Assembly (NCBI GenBank): GCA_001898505.1
Contig: MKTZ01000025.1
Coordinates: 310,001 to 374,000, forward strand
Reading direction: 5' to 3'
Source: Sphingobacteriales bacterium 50-39
GTDB taxonomy: Bacteria > Bacteroidota > Bacteroidia > Chitinophagales > Chitinophagaceae
Length of the DNA stretch: 64,000 nt
The position numbers were made by a program, and so were the translations under genes. Shown here one piece after another: positions 15,893 through 24,774 of the stretch (its first letter is position 1; each line of letters opens with the position of its first letter). The notes below the pieces were generated by a model that saw nothing but the letters and a program-made list of their open reading frames with translations, had not been told where the DNA came from and made no database searches.

Positions 15893-16327
15893 TAGGGCCA
15901 TAACCGTCAAAAAAACAGATAAAACTCCGCTTCCGGACAGCAGGAAATGTTGAAAAATGTGTAAAGAAAAGATTTACGTACTTAACTACATCATATATAA
16001 GGGTTTATACCTACTGTTTTGAACGTTTCGGCAAAAATGACCGCAGAAGTTTTTTGTCTATGATTAGAAAATGAAGTAAATTAGGGGTCTAATAGGATAA
16101 GGTTTAATGGTTATGGTATTTGATTAGTGCATCCCCCGCTAACACGGGGGATTTTCTTTGCCCGGAAAGAGCCTTTTTACTAAAACGGTTTTTTATTATT
16201 TCTTTCAAAAGGGGTATATTTATACATAGGAATGATCTACACCACCCTTTTCCCAACCATCCCTCACAAAGGCTCGATTGATTAGCAGGTTAGCAGCAAT
16301 ATTGGATAATTCCCAAATGAATGCGTG
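15893..16327. other. Intergenic stretch between the kdp operon and the next kinase
   Basis: 435 bases without a convincing gene. It is AT-rich with one clear terminator hairpin at 16131-16158 and otherwise only short AT runs. A promoter for the kinase at 16328 must lie after the terminator; no exact TAnnTTTG element was seen. Confidence 0.6.
16131..16158 (+). terminator. Rho-independent terminator downstream of the kdp operon
   Basis: Perfect 8-bp stem ATCCCCCG/CGGGGGAT around a 6-base loop (CTAACA), followed by TTTCTTT. It lies about 240 bases after the kinase stop. Confidence 0.8.
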
Positions 16328-18169
16328 ATGCAAAAAATGAACAATGGTTTCAGCATCTTGACTGTAGAGGACAACCCCAGCGACCTTTTCCTAATAGAGC
16401 GTATGCTTAACCGATCCAATCTGGGGATCGACAAGCTGCATTCAGCGGACGGGGTTAGACGAGCGTATGAGATATTACAATCGGAGGAGATCAATCTCGT
16501 ATTGTTGGATCTCACGTTGCCGGACGGTTTCGGCATCAACTCCTTTCTTCAGCTAAAGCCCGTGGTACAGAAGATCCCGGTGATCATACTCACCGGATTG
16601 TCCGATACCAATCTGGCCGTAGAGGCTATAAAGGAAGGCGCTCAGGATTATCTTGTAAAGGGCGAGTTCAGCGAGGGTTTGCTGACAAAATCCATTCAAT
16701 ACAGCATGGAGCGTAAGCGCACGCTGGAAAACCTGCGTGAGAGCAACGAACGTTTTAACACTGTCGTAAAGGCGACGAATGATGCCATATGGGACTGGGA
16801 CCTTATCACCAATGAGGTCTTTTTGGTAGGAGATGCGTATAAGCAGCTGTTCGGGTATGATATCGTCGATGCCGTCAGTCCTCAGTATTTCTGGGAGAGT
16901 ATCCTGCACCCGGATGATAAATGCAGGGTCCTGGAAAGACTGAGGTGCATCATCCATGAAGGCAAGGTAACGAAGTGGGAGGATGAGTATCGCCTAAAAA
17001 AAAGCAATGGAGAATATGCATACGTTCATGACCGGGGGTATATTATATACTCCTCCGACAACCGCCCCCAGCGTGTCATCGGGGCAATACAGGATATCAC
17101 CGTGCGCAAGCGGTCTGAAGAGATCATCCGTACTTCCGAAGAAAAGTACAAGAAAATATTCTACAAGAATCCATATCCAACCTGGATATATGACCTGGAT
17201 ACACTCCATATCATGGAGGTCAACGACGCTGCCCTGGAAAAATATGGATTCGACAAAAGTGAATTCATGAAGATGACCATGCGGGACCTGCATCCGCCCG
17301 GTGAGGCAGAAGAATTCGTGGAGAGCATGGTCAGTCTGGCGAATATGCAGCCTGTCGGGAAGAAGCTATGGCATCACAGCAACAAGGCGGGGGAGATCAT
17401 GATCGTGGAGATAACCTCTCATCTGATCGACTATTTTGGGAAGATGTCGATGCAGCTGATCATCAATGATGTCACTGAAAGAGTGCGGCTGGAAAAGGAA
17501 CTGGCCTTGCAGCAGAAGCTCAAGCAGCAGCAGATCACGGAAGTGGTGCTGGGGGCTCAGGAGCGGGAGCGGTTCGAACTGGGGCAGGAACTGCATGACA
17601 ATATCAACCAGATACTGGCTACTTCCAAGCTGTACCTGGATGTTGCCATAGAGGAGACAGAGCCGCGGATAGAACTGCTGGCCAAGAGCCGGAAGAATAT
17701 TTCCATGGCCATCGAAGAGATACGCAAGCTGTCCAAGGAGCTGATAACGCCCACGCTGAATGATCTTGGGCTGATCCAGTCGATCAAGGAACTGATACGC
17801 AGCATCCTCACAGTGAAGAAAATGAAGATCCGGCTGAATAGCACCGGTCTCGATGAAAGCACGCTGCTGCCGGAGCAGAAGATAAATGTCTATCGCATCA
17901 TACAGGAGCAGTTGAATAATATCCTCAAACATGCCCAGGCCACCAATGTGATCATCGAGCTGAACAAGGACAACGAGCAGATCTCTCTTTTGGTAAAAGA
18001 TGATGGGAAGGGTTTCGATCCCCGGATGCGGCGTAAAGGAGTTGGAATCTCCAATATAATCAGCCGGGCAGAGTTATACAATGGGAGAGTAGAGATCGAT
18101 TCTGCTCCCGGTAAAGGCTGCAGACTGGAGGTTATACTCAATTCAAAGGCATTGCCGGAGCAAGCCTGA
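16328..18169 (+). CDS. REC-PAS-PAS sensor kinase of the NarX/HisKA_3 type
   Basis: 613 residues from ATG 16328. An N-terminal receiver (about 8-125) has LTVEDNPSD, phospho-Asp in VLLDLTLPDG and the Lys in DYLVKGEF. Two PAS domains follow (about 138-265 and 272-395). Then comes a HisKA_3 dimerisation domain, ERERFELGQELHDNINQIL (His in ELHDN), and HATPase_c (VKDDGKGFDPRMRRKGVGI). There are no membrane segments, so it is cytosolic. The reversed order (receiver first, kinase last) means it receives a phosphoryl signal from another kinase and then acts on an unlinked LuxR-type regulator. No regulator gene is adjacent. Confidence 0.92.
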   Translation: MQKMNNGFSILTVEDNPSDLFLIERMLNRSNLGIDKLHSADGVRRAYEILQSEEINLVLLDLTLPDGFGINSFLQLKPVVQKIPVIILTGLSDTNLAVEAIKEGAQDYLVKGEFSEGLLTKSIQYSMERKRTLENLRESNERFNTVVKATNDAIWDWDLITNEVFLVGDAYKQLFGYDIVDAVSPQYFWESILHPDDKCRVLERLRCIIHEGKVTKWEDEYRLKKSNGEYAYVHDRGYIIYSSDNRPQRVIGAIQDITVRKRSEEIIRTSEEKYKKIFYKNPYPTWIYDLDTLHIMEVNDAALEKYGFDKSEFMKMTMRDLHPPGEAEEFVESMVSLANMQPVGKKLWHHSNKAGEIMIVEITSHLIDYFGKMSMQLIINDVTERVRLEKELALQQKLKQQQITEVVLGAQERERFELGQELHDNINQILATSKLYLDVAIEETEPRIELLAKSRKNISMAIEEIRKLSKELITPTLNDLGLIQSIKELIRSILTVKKMKIRLNSTGLDESTLLPEQKINVYRIIQEQLNNILKHAQATNVIIELNKDNEQISLLVKDDGKGFDPRMRRKGVGISNIISRAELYNGRVEIDSAPGKGCRLEVILNSKALPEQA

Positions 18170-18196
18170 TCCCTTCAGAACGGGCTAAAGGCCTTT

Positions 18197-18415
18197 TTAT
18201 AACAAATTGCTATTGTTGCCCCGATGCCTGATACAGAAGGGGTGCTGTTTCGCCAGGAGGTTCAACCTGCTTATCGTCTCCTCGTCGGGAGGTGACAGCA
18301 AAGGCGTATCCGTAAGCTTTTTGGCTTGAGGATGGCGAACAATCTTGGCGGTTGGCAAGGCGGTCAGTGGAGAGCTGATGGAATTAACGGCTGCGGTAAC
18401 AGTATTCGGCTTCAT
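18197..18415 (-). CDS. Hypothetical 72-residue protein, doubtful
   Basis: An ATG-started frame with a hydrophilic product (SPPDEETISRLNLLAKQHPF near the C-terminus), no signal peptide and no recognised family. It is the only reasonable frame in the 18170-18683 gap and lies downstream of a pair of LacI-type palindromes on the same strand. It may be a small regulated gene or merely an open frame. Confidence 0.25.
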   Translation of the reverse strand: MKPNTVTAAVNSISSPLTALPTAKIVRHPQAKKLTDTPLLSPPDEETISRLNLLAKQHPFCIRHRGNNSNLL

Positions 18416-18683
18416 CTGATAGAGGTGTTAAAGATTTAAAGAATTGGATAAACTAAACACTCATCTTTTCTTATGCAAGCTGTTTTCGTCAGGGTGAGGG
18501 TTGTTAAAAGGGTAGAATATTCTCAGATTATGAAGGTAGCACAAAATGCATATTGGTGCGCATTTTCACCCAATTATTTTCAAAAATCTTTTCTGCAATC
18601 GGATGATTTTTAGACCGCTGCGTATTTGGTACACAAAGAAACGTTTTAGCACTCTAAAACGTTTTAGTCCCTCCCGCGAACGA
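18416..18683. other. Gap holding a double LacI-type operator
   Basis: No gene is seen. The stretch is AT-rich and contains two palindromic sites near its right end (18636-18667) just after the GH89 stop codon. Confidence 0.5.
18636..18667. promoter_or_regulatory. Tandem LacI-family operator sites downstream of the GH89 gene
   Basis: The perfect 14-bp palindrome CTAAAACGTTTTAG is at 18654-18667. A second, imperfect copy centred 18 bp to the left (AGAAACGTTTTAGC, about 18636-18649) keeps the AAACGTTTTAG core. A one-mismatch copy stands in the lacI promoter region (22203-22216). The odd place, at the 3' end of the operon, would suit DNA looping or control of a small gene to the left. Confidence 0.65.
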
Positions 18684-20999
18684 TCAGTGAGCCCGGAACA
18701 TATCCTTGCCCATGGCGGCGCGGTATTTTTTGTACAGCTGCTGGGCTACGGCTACTGTCTTGCCTGTAGGGGTTGTTGAATAGTCTTTCCGGCTGTTGAC
18801 CCATTCCCACTCCCATGCGCTGATCTTTTTGTCGAATGCTTCCAGATCGGGCTGTAAGGAGCCTTCTACGCAATTCTGAAGCAACTGAAAGAACTGCTGC
18901 CAACGGGCCTTGTAAAAGTCTGTCAGCAGACCGCTCCATTGCCGGCAGGAGTATTCATGAAGGGGGCTGTTAGCGTCGCCCCAGAGGGTGATCAGGTCAC
19001 GGGCATTCCTTTCGTACAGGTTCTTTTCCGCCGGCGTGGCGCCCCAATGACGTGCGTCGGCGATCCAGGGTCCCAGGAGAAAATCCTTCCGGGTGGCCAG
19101 CAGCCTGTCCATATCGTCGATGAGCTCCAGGAAACGGCCACTGTAGCCTGCAAAGGCGCTGCTATTCTTTTCCCTATAGGCCTGTAACCATTTGTCCTGG
19201 AGAGTGTGGGCATAGTTGGCAAGGGTCTGTCTGGTGATGTCCGCCAGATCGTATTGAAACCCGTCGCTGTTGCGGCATGCCGGCGCTGCCTCCATAAAAA
19301 GGTCCCAGGCGGGGAGCAGGTCGGAGGGATCGTAGTTCAGCTTTGTGCGTGTCCAGACAGTGGCGGCTGATAATGTAGGTCGGCCGGTGATGATGGACTC
19401 CGCTCCATCGCGGATCTCTTTTCCATTATATACGGTGTTCCGTAAGATCTTCCAGCCTGCGATGGCCGGCTTGTCCGCATGTCCGTATCTGTTGGTCACA
19501 TAGTCTGCCAGCCATTTGTCCAGGTCGATGACGGAGTCGCGCCATGTATGGGTCGTCATCAATTCATACAGGACGGGATTCTGCTCGATGCCTTCCATGG
19601 TAAGCCCGATGCCCTGCATCCTCCCGGAAGCGGTGTCATGAAGCGCCGTGGCGGGACCTGTGGCTACTCCGTCCATCCGGCCGAACATGCTTATGTTGCC
19701 GCCAAAATTGTGTAGCATGCACCAGATCCAGGGCTTCCCGTAAAATGATGCCTGTAGGCCTTCGTCGGAGCTGCTTTGCCACGCTCCTCCTCGGTCGGAA
19801 CCTTCGGTTCTGGACGAGCCGCTTCCAGCGGCTCCGGCCTGGGTCCTCCGCCAGACGGGTTCGATCTCCGCTGCCAGGTCCAGCAACAGCATGTGCTCAT
19901 TGGGGACAGCGTCCAACAGGGCCTTTATCTGTGGGGCATTCCAGAACTTCCGGTCGCTATAAAAAAGCCATCCCTGCATGACCCAGATAGCGGCCGTATC
20001 AGCAGAGCGCATGCCTTCATAAAGACGCCGGCTCAGGCCCGCCAGGAAAGCAGGGTCGTCTGAAGGCGGTTCGTTCTCATTGAACGTATCGGAGGAGTAG
20101 AGGTGGTCGGTTCCAAAGATGAGGGTCTGTGTTTCTAAAAATTTTTTACCGATGGTTGCGAACAGCGGGTCCGATGGATCGAGGATATAGGTGTCGGCAA
20201 ATCCATTCTTCCAATTGGTTGTCTTGATCTTTGCAGAAGGGAAGTGCTTTGAAAAGGCTGCCGGCACGTGACCTGTAAAGGCCGGCAAGATGGGCTTCAT
20301 ACCCAATGAGCGCTGGCGTTGCAGTATTTTTTTCTGCAACTCCGCATGGCTTTTGATCCAGCTCAACGGCAGCGGGCCTCCCCATCCGTCCAGGTTGCCC
20401 ATCCAGCCCCAGGCAAAGTAGGCGGGACCGCTGAAGAACTCCTGCAATTCCTCGTCTGATAATCCCATCTCTTTATATACCATATACCAGGTATATTCCT
20501 CTCCCGTGATGGCCAGCGGTGTATTGATGCCGTGAAGGGCCATCCAGTCTATCTCCTTTTCCCAGCGAGGCCAATCCCACCAGCTCATGCTATAATTAAA
20601 GGTGCAGTAGTTGAGATAGTAGCGATAAGTATAAGGAGTGGTCCTGTGTATCTTCACCGGCACTTCGGGCAGCCGCTGATCCTGGAAGAAGTCTACATGC
20701 GTGCCATTCCAGGTGATCTGGAAATGGCAGTACTCGTTCAGGTAATAATAGAGGGCCGAGGCAAGCGCGACGCCCGTATTCCCACGGAGAATGATCTTGT
20801 GTTTGGGCGCCTGCTCGATCTCGAATGCGTCTTTGTTCTCCGCTGACGGCAATGCTTCCAGTATAAAGTCCCTGGCCTGCTCTGCGGGCAGGACCCTTCG
20901 GATGAGGGAGTCGGCAGCAGGAAGGATGCCCGATTGGGCTTTACAGGTGAGGAAGGCTGTTAGTGCTGCGCCAACGAGAAGAGAAGATTTGATTAACAT
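18684..20999 (-). CDS. Secreted GH89 alpha-N-acetylglucosaminidase (NAGLU family)
   Basis: 771 residues with a signal peptide (1 to about 22, ...TCKAQSG). It follows the NAGLU plan: small N-terminal domain with GNTGVALASALYYYLNEYC, TIM barrel starting at TYRYYLNYCTFNYSMSWWDW, the segments PLAITGEEYTWY, WMGNLDGWGGPLP, ILPAFTGHVP and WIWCMLHNFGGN, and a helical C-terminal domain. It removes terminal alpha-linked GlcNAc from glycans, probably in the periplasm. Between PVWRRT and FYGKPWIWC there is a roughly 30-residue Gly/Ser-rich insertion that relatives, as I recall them, lack; its DNA is a series of hairpins (19767-19834). The gene begins 14 bases after the upstream GH2-tail gene, so both form one operon probably controlled by the LacI protein at 22246. 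Confidence 0.93.
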   Translation of the reverse strand: MLIKSSLLVGAALTAFLTCKAQSGILPAADSLIRRVLPAEQARDFILEALPSAENKDAFEIEQAPKHKIILRGNTGVALASALYYYLNEYCHFQITWNGTHVDFFQDQRLPEVPVKIHRTTPYTYRYYLNYCTFNYSMSWWDWPRWEKEIDWMALHGINTPLAITGEEYTWYMVYKEMGLSDEELQEFFSGPAYFAWGWMGNLDGWGGPLPLSWIKSHAELQKKILQRQRSLGMKPILPAFTGHVPAAFSKHFPSAKIKTTNWKNGFADTYILDPSDPLFATIGKKFLETQTLIFGTDHLYSSDTFNENEPPSDDPAFLAGLSRRLYEGMRSADTAAIWVMQGWLFYSDRKFWNAPQIKALLDAVPNEHMLLLDLAAEIEPVWRRTQAGAAGSGSSRTEGSDRGGAWQSSSDEGLQASFYGKPWIWCMLHNFGGNISMFGRMDGVATGPATALHDTASGRMQGIGLTMEGIEQNPVLYELMTTHTWRDSVIDLDKWLADYVTNRYGHADKPAIAGWKILRNTVYNGKEIRDGAESIITGRPTLSAATVWTRTKLNYDPSDLLPAWDLFMEAAPACRNSDGFQYDLADITRQTLANYAHTLQDKWLQAYREKNSSAFAGYSGRFLELIDDMDRLLATRKDFLLGPWIADARHWGATPAEKNLYERNARDLITLWGDANSPLHEYSCRQWSGLLTDFYKARWQQFFQLLQNCVEGSLQPDLEAFDKKISAWEWEWVNSRKDYSTTPTGKTVAVAQQLYKKYRAAMGKDMFRAH
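19767..19834 (+). repeat. Palindromic repeat element (copy A) inserted in the GH89 coding sequence
   Basis: Three hairpins in a row: GGAGC/GCTCC (19767-19787), GAACC-TTC-GGTTC (19798-19810) and GAGCCGCT-TCC-AGCGGCTC (19816-19834). The reverse complement of the last two closely resembles the intergenic element at 35918-35947. It lies exactly where the enzyme has extra Gly/Ser-rich residues. Confidence 0.6.
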
Positions 21000-21013
21000 G
21001 CGTTAAAGATATG

Positions 21014-22138
21014 TCACTGTGGTGTCACCTTATATATATAATGGTAGTTGTCCGCACCTCCGTCGATAAAAGGATGGTCAATATTCAGCTGTTTGTTATG
21101 AACATGTATGCTTAGAAAGGAACTGTCGGCGGCAATAAGCAATCCATGGCCCTGTACATCTGTAAGCTTCCACCAGCGAATATCCGCCCATGACCCTGTG
21201 TCGTCCGCATGAAGACGAGAGAGGTCTACTCGGGTACGGCCACAGCTGTCGGTAACAGGAGCCGCTCCATAATAAAGCACCGAGTCGGATCCTGCCGGCA
21301 ATATCCATTTCATCCCGAACAAGGGAGGATATTTTATGGCGACCGCTGCTGCCGTGGTGTCGCGGGGCTGTGTGGTATCTACCTCCAGTATCTGCTCCAC
21401 CTGTATTTCACCTTTTGCATTTACGGTATAGCGGGCGTGTAATAAGAAAGGGGTTTCCGGGATAAGATAGTCCGCTTTTACAACGGCCAGATCAGTGGAA
21501 GTGCTGGTAGAGAATAGCTGTAGTCTTGGTTCCTGTACAGGGGAGTGGCCTGGTCCCAGATCGGTGGTGAGCCCTGAACTATCTTCCGCCAGCAACCGGG
21601 CGCCCATTGCATAGTGCTGCATCCATCCTGTCTGTTTGTTGAACTGCAGGTTCAATGTAGTGACAGGCGAGGTGATCGTGAAGGTTCCTCCCTCATCTGC
21701 AAACGAAAGTTCTCCGGCCGGATGTATGGACAGATCATTGGCATATTCCTGAAGACGCAACTGTTCCCGGGCCACAGGATGGCCTGCCGGCAAGGAAGAT
21801 CCGGGCTTCTTTTCACGATAGGAAATATTAAGGAATACCTCACCCGGGCTCGCGGGGATCCTCGCTGGCAGACGGATCGTACCTGCATGCTGGGGGGCGA
21901 TGGTCAGGACCGGCACCTTTCCTTTTTGCACCACCGATCCGTTCAACGTCACTTCCCATTCCAATAAAAGATTGGAAGGACCGTGAGAAGGATAGGCATT
22001 AAACACTTTGATACCAATGCCTGGTAGACCTTTTGCAGGACCCGAAAGAGTAGTGAGAATGGGTTGACAGGGCAGGGATTGGGGGAATGATAATAAATGA
22101 CATAGAAGTAAGACAGCGGTTAGTTCTAGCCTTTTCAT
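21014..22138 (-). CDS. Secreted protein with only the C-terminal domains of a GH2 beta-galactosidase
   Basis: 374 residues with a signal peptide (about 1-24). Residues about 25-125 resemble the Ig-like domain 4 of LacZ-type enzymes (KVFNAY..., LLEWEVTLNGSVVQKG, EVFLNISYREKK, GHPVAREQLRL). Residues about 140-374 resemble the beta-galactosidase small chain domain (LNLQFNKQTGWMQHYAMGA, VLYYGAAPVTDSCGRTRV, WWKLTDVQGHGLLIAAD). The sugar-binding, jelly-roll and TIM-barrel domains with the catalytic glutamates are missing. It is therefore either a binding or auxiliary protein, or a neatly deleted remnant kept with its own signal peptide. It is the first gene of the GH89 operon, divergent from lacI. 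Confidence 0.65.
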   Translation of the reverse strand: MKRLELTAVLLLCHLLSFPQSLPCQPILTTLSGPAKGLPGIGIKVFNAYPSHGPSNLLLEWEVTLNGSVVQKGKVPVLTIAPQHAGTIRLPARIPASPGEVFLNISYREKKPGSSLPAGHPVAREQLRLQEYANDLSIHPAGELSFADEGGTFTITSPVTTLNLQFNKQTGWMQHYAMGARLLAEDSSGLTTDLGPGHSPVQEPRLQLFSTSTSTDLAVVKADYLIPETPFLLHARYTVNAKGEIQVEQILEVDTTQPRDTTAAAVAIKYPPLFGMKWILPAGSDSVLYYGAAPVTDSCGRTRVDLSRLHADDTGSWADIRWWKLTDVQGHGLLIAADSSFLSIHVHNKQLNIDHPFIDGGADNYHYIYKVTPQ

Positions 22139-22202
22139 CTATAAGCAGGTTGGGTTGGAGTAAGGTAAGGAAAAAAAATAATTTCCAATAAATTGAAGAG
22201 GG

Positions 22203-22216
22203 CTAAAACGATTTAG
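22203..22216. promoter_or_regulatory. LacI-type operator between lacI and the glycosidase operon
   Basis: CTAAAACGATTTAG differs by one base from the perfect palindrome at 18654-18667. It lies 29 bases before the lacI-family ATG and 64 bases from the divergent operon start, where it could repress both. Confidence 0.65.
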
Positions 22217-22245
22217 TTATCTTTACCTTAGTAACCACAAATGTA

Positions 22246-23274
22246 ATGAAGAAAGTTTCAATTAGCGACATTGCCCGTAAAGCCGGGGTTTCGGTCTCCA
22301 CGGTCTCTTTTGTGATGAACGATAAGGCTGTCAAGATGCGTATCAGCAGAGAGGTCATCGAGAAGGTGGAGAATGTTGCCCGGGAGATGGGTTATCGCCC
22401 CAACCAGCTTGCCAGAGGGTTGCGCACCGGAAAGACCAAGACCATTGGTCTTATTGTCGAGAATATTTCCAATGCATTTTTTGCGGCCATGGCCAAGACC
22501 ATCGAGGATGAGGCCAAAAAATACGATTATAAGGTCGTATACTGCAGTACGGACAACGATGAGACAAAGGCCCGTGAGCTGATCAGCATGTTGTCCCAGC
22601 GGCAGGTAGATGGCTATATCATTACACCCACACTAAACCTTGCTGAAGAGATACGCAGACTGCAGGCAGAGAACAAGCCGGTGGTGCTTATCGACCGTTA
22701 TTTCCCTGAGCATGAGGAGATACCTTCCGTCCTGGTGGATAATTATGCTGGCGTTGCGGAAGGAATGGAGTTCCTTTTTGCCAAAGGTTATCAGAACATC
22801 GGCCTTGTGACCATCGAAGCGGATATGGCTCATATGCACGATCGTTTGCAGGCTTATTACGACACGCTGAGAAAGCACGATATGCCACAGGACCGCAGGC
22901 TGGTCAAGCAGGTGCCATATGGATATGTTCATGAGGCGGCTTTGGAGGAGGTCGAGGATTTTCTTACAGGAGATGGAAAAGATTGCGACGCGCTCTTCTT
23001 TCTTACCAATTACCTGGGAGTGTTGGGGATCGAGGCTGCTAAGAAGCTGAATATACGTATCCCCACGGACAAGGCTTTCTTATGCTTTGACGACAATGAT
23101 ATTTTCAGACTGTATACCCCTACCATATCCGTGATCAGACAGCCCATATGTGAAATAGGTCAGCAAGCTATGGCTGCGTTGATCGAGCGGCTGAGACACA
23201 CAGGCACAGAGACACTGCCTGAAAATGCGCCCATCAAGCTGGCGGCAGAACTGGTGCCAAGAGAGTCGATCTAG
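22246..23274 (+). CDS. LacI-family transcriptional regulator of the glycosidase operon
   Basis: 342 residues. The N-terminal LacI helix-turn-helix is VSISDIARKAGVSVSTVSFVM with hinge YRPNQLARGLRTGKTKTIGL, followed by a periplasmic-binding-protein-like sensor domain (GLIVENISNAFFAAMAKTIE, VLIDRYFPEHEEIPSVLVDN, LCFDDNDIFRLYTPTISVIRQP). It is divergent from the GH89 operon with an operator-like palindrome between them, so it probably responds to a sugar freed by these enzymes and represses the operon and itself. The ligand cannot be read from the sequence. Confidence 0.92.
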   Translation: MKKVSISDIARKAGVSVSTVSFVMNDKAVKMRISREVIEKVENVAREMGYRPNQLARGLRTGKTKTIGLIVENISNAFFAAMAKTIEDEAKKYDYKVVYCSTDNDETKARELISMLSQRQVDGYIITPTLNLAEEIRRLQAENKPVVLIDRYFPEHEEIPSVLVDNYAGVAEGMEFLFAKGYQNIGLVTIEADMAHMHDRLQAYYDTLRKHDMPQDRRLVKQVPYGYVHEAALEEVEDFLTGDGKDCDALFFLTNYLGVLGIEAAKKLNIRIPTDKAFLCFDDNDIFRLYTPTISVIRQPICEIGQQAMAALIERLRHTGTETLPENAPIKLAAELVPRESI

Positions 23275-23304
23275 GATAGTGAGGACCGTTATGGATGCGA
23301 TGAA

Positions 23305-23430
23305 TTAGTTATCGGACCGGATGAGCTCGAAGAGAACTATCGCCGACAGCGCTCCGAGAAGGAACCAGAATATGAGTCTGACATAAACATTTTTTACGAT
23401 GTTGTCAAGGACGCGGTTTGCGATGTTCAT
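23305..23430 (-). CDS. 41-residue single-pass membrane protein, unknown
   Basis: ATG at 23430-23428, TAA at 23307-23305. It has a polar start (MNIANRVLDNIVKN), one membrane helix (YVRLIFWFLLGALSAIVLFE) and a short polar tail. Codon use and hydropathy look like those of a real small inner-membrane protein. It is convergent with lacI and divergent from sucC. No family recognised. Confidence 0.5.
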   Translation of the reverse strand: MNIANRVLDNIVKNVYVRLIFWFLLGALSAIVLFELIRSDN

Positions 23431-23485
23431 AAGTTTAGGTGTTAATAGGTCGATAAAAATAATCAAAAGTCAGCCATTTTTACCC

Positions 23486-23493
23486 TATTTTTG
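23486..23493 (+). promoter_or_regulatory. -7 promoter element TATTTTTG before sucC
   Basis: TATTTTTG fits TAnnTTTG; 18 bases to the sucC ATG, so a leader of about ten bases. Confidence 0.55.
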
Positions 23494-23511
23494 GCAACAA
23501 ATTTTTCCCAC

Positions 23512-24726
23512 ATGAACTTGCATGAATATCAAGCTAAAGAGCAACTTAAAAAGTATAATGTGCCTGTACAAGAGGGTATTCCGGTAGATAATGCAGGCGC
23601 TGCGGAAGAGGCGTACAAACAGCTGAAGGTACAGTTCGGGAATAATTTCGCCGTGGTAAAAGCTCAGATACATGCCGGCGGCCGTGGTAAAGGAAAAATA
23701 CAAGGCACCGAACAAAGAGGTGTTGCCGTAGGCAAGAGCGCGGAGGAAGTAAAACAGATCGCATCCAATATATTGGGCGGAACGCTTGTGACCATTCAGA
23801 CGGGTCCCGCCGGAAAGAAGGTGAACAAGGTGCTGATCGCACAGGATGTTTATTATCCCGGTCCCAATCCGGTGAAGGAGTTCTATCTCTCCGTACTGCT
23901 GGACAGGGCCAGGGGACAAAATGTGATCATGTACAGCACGGAAGGAGGCATGGATATCGAAGAAGTGGCGCATAAGACCCCGGAAAAGATCTATAAGGAG
24001 TGGGTGCATCCCGGCGGCGGATTACAGCCCTTCCAGGCCAGAAAGATCGCTTTCAACCTGGGGCTTAGCGGGGAAGCGTTCAAAAATTGCGTAAGATTCG
24101 TTACCAATCTATACAATGCTTATGTAGGGCTGGATTGCAGCATGCTGGAGATCAATCCTCTCTTCAAGACCAGCGATGAGAAGATCATTGCCGTGGATTG
24201 TAAGATGAACCTGGATGATAACTCGCTGATGCGTCATCCTGATCTGGAGGCCCTGCGGGATATCAGCGAGGAAGATCCTACGGAAGTAGAGGCCGGCAAG
24301 TACAATCTCAATTTCGTCAAGCTGGATGGTAATGTAGGCTGTATGGTGAATGGCGCTGGTCTGGCCATGGCTACCATGGATATGATCAAGCTCAGCGGCG
24401 GAGAGCCTGCCAACTTCCTCGATGTAGGCGGTACGGCCAATGCACAGACAGTGGAAGCAGGGTTTCGTATCATCCTGAAAGACCCCAAGGTAAAAGCCAT
24501 TCTCATCAATATATTCGGTGGTATCGTCCGTTGTGACCGTGTAGCTCAAGGTGTCATCGACGCGTACAATTCCATTGGCGATATCAAGGTCCCTATCATT
24601 GTTCGGCTGCAGGGCACCAATGCAGAAGAAGCCAAACAGCTGATCACGCAAAGTGGTCTTAAAGTGCAGTCCGCCATTTTGCTCAGCGAGGCTGCGGCGC
24701 TGGTTAACAAGGCTGTTTCGGCGTAG
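23512..24726 (+). CDS. sucC: Succinyl-CoA synthetase beta subunit (ADP-forming)
   Basis: 404 residues from ATG 23512 ([15 protein letters not shown]), preferred over an upstream TTG because it aligns with the family start. The ATP-grasp domain has [12 protein letters not shown] and GKKVNKVLI; the C-terminal CoA-ligase domain has [15 protein letters not shown] and [14 protein letters not shown]. It makes ATP from succinyl-CoA in the TCA cycle together with SucD. sucD is not next to it; the gene is followed by a terminator and a convergent gene. Single-gene transcription from the promoter at 23486 is likely. Confidence 0.97.
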   Translation: MNLHEYQAKEQLKKYNVPVQEGIPVDNAGAAEEAYKQLKVQFGNNFAVVKAQIHAGGRGKGKIQGTEQRGVAVGKSAEEVKQIASNILGGTLVTIQTGPAGKKVNKVLIAQDVYYPGPNPVKEFYLSVLLDRARGQNVIMYSTEGGMDIEEVAHKTPEKIYKEWVHPGGGLQPFQARKIAFNLGLSGEAFKNCVRFVTNLYNAYVGLDCSMLEINPLFKTSDEKIIAVDCKMNLDDNSLMRHPDLEALRDISEEDPTEVEAGKYNLNFVKLDGNVGCMVNGAGLAMATMDMIKLSGGEPANFLDVGGTANAQTVEAGFRIILKDPKVKAILINIFGGIVRCDRVAQGVIDAYNSIGDIKVPIIVRLQGTNAEEAKQLITQSGLKVQSAILLSEAAALVNKAVSA

Positions 24727-24747
24727 TAGGTGAAGATATTTTATGAG

Positions 24748-24774
24748 GCCGGCCCGATAGGGCCGGCTCTTTTT
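24748..24774. terminator. Terminator between sucC and the convergent surface-protein gene
   Basis: Perfect 8-bp stem GCCGGCCC/GGGCCGGC (24748-24755, 24760-24767) with a GATA loop, then TCTTTTT. The run of T supports sucC termination on the plus strand. Confidence 0.85.

Noticed and set aside
18546-18779. 77-codon plus-strand frame across the LacI operators and the GH89 end
   Set aside because: Overlaps the GH89 C-terminus and regulatory DNA; the product is compositionally unlike a protein.
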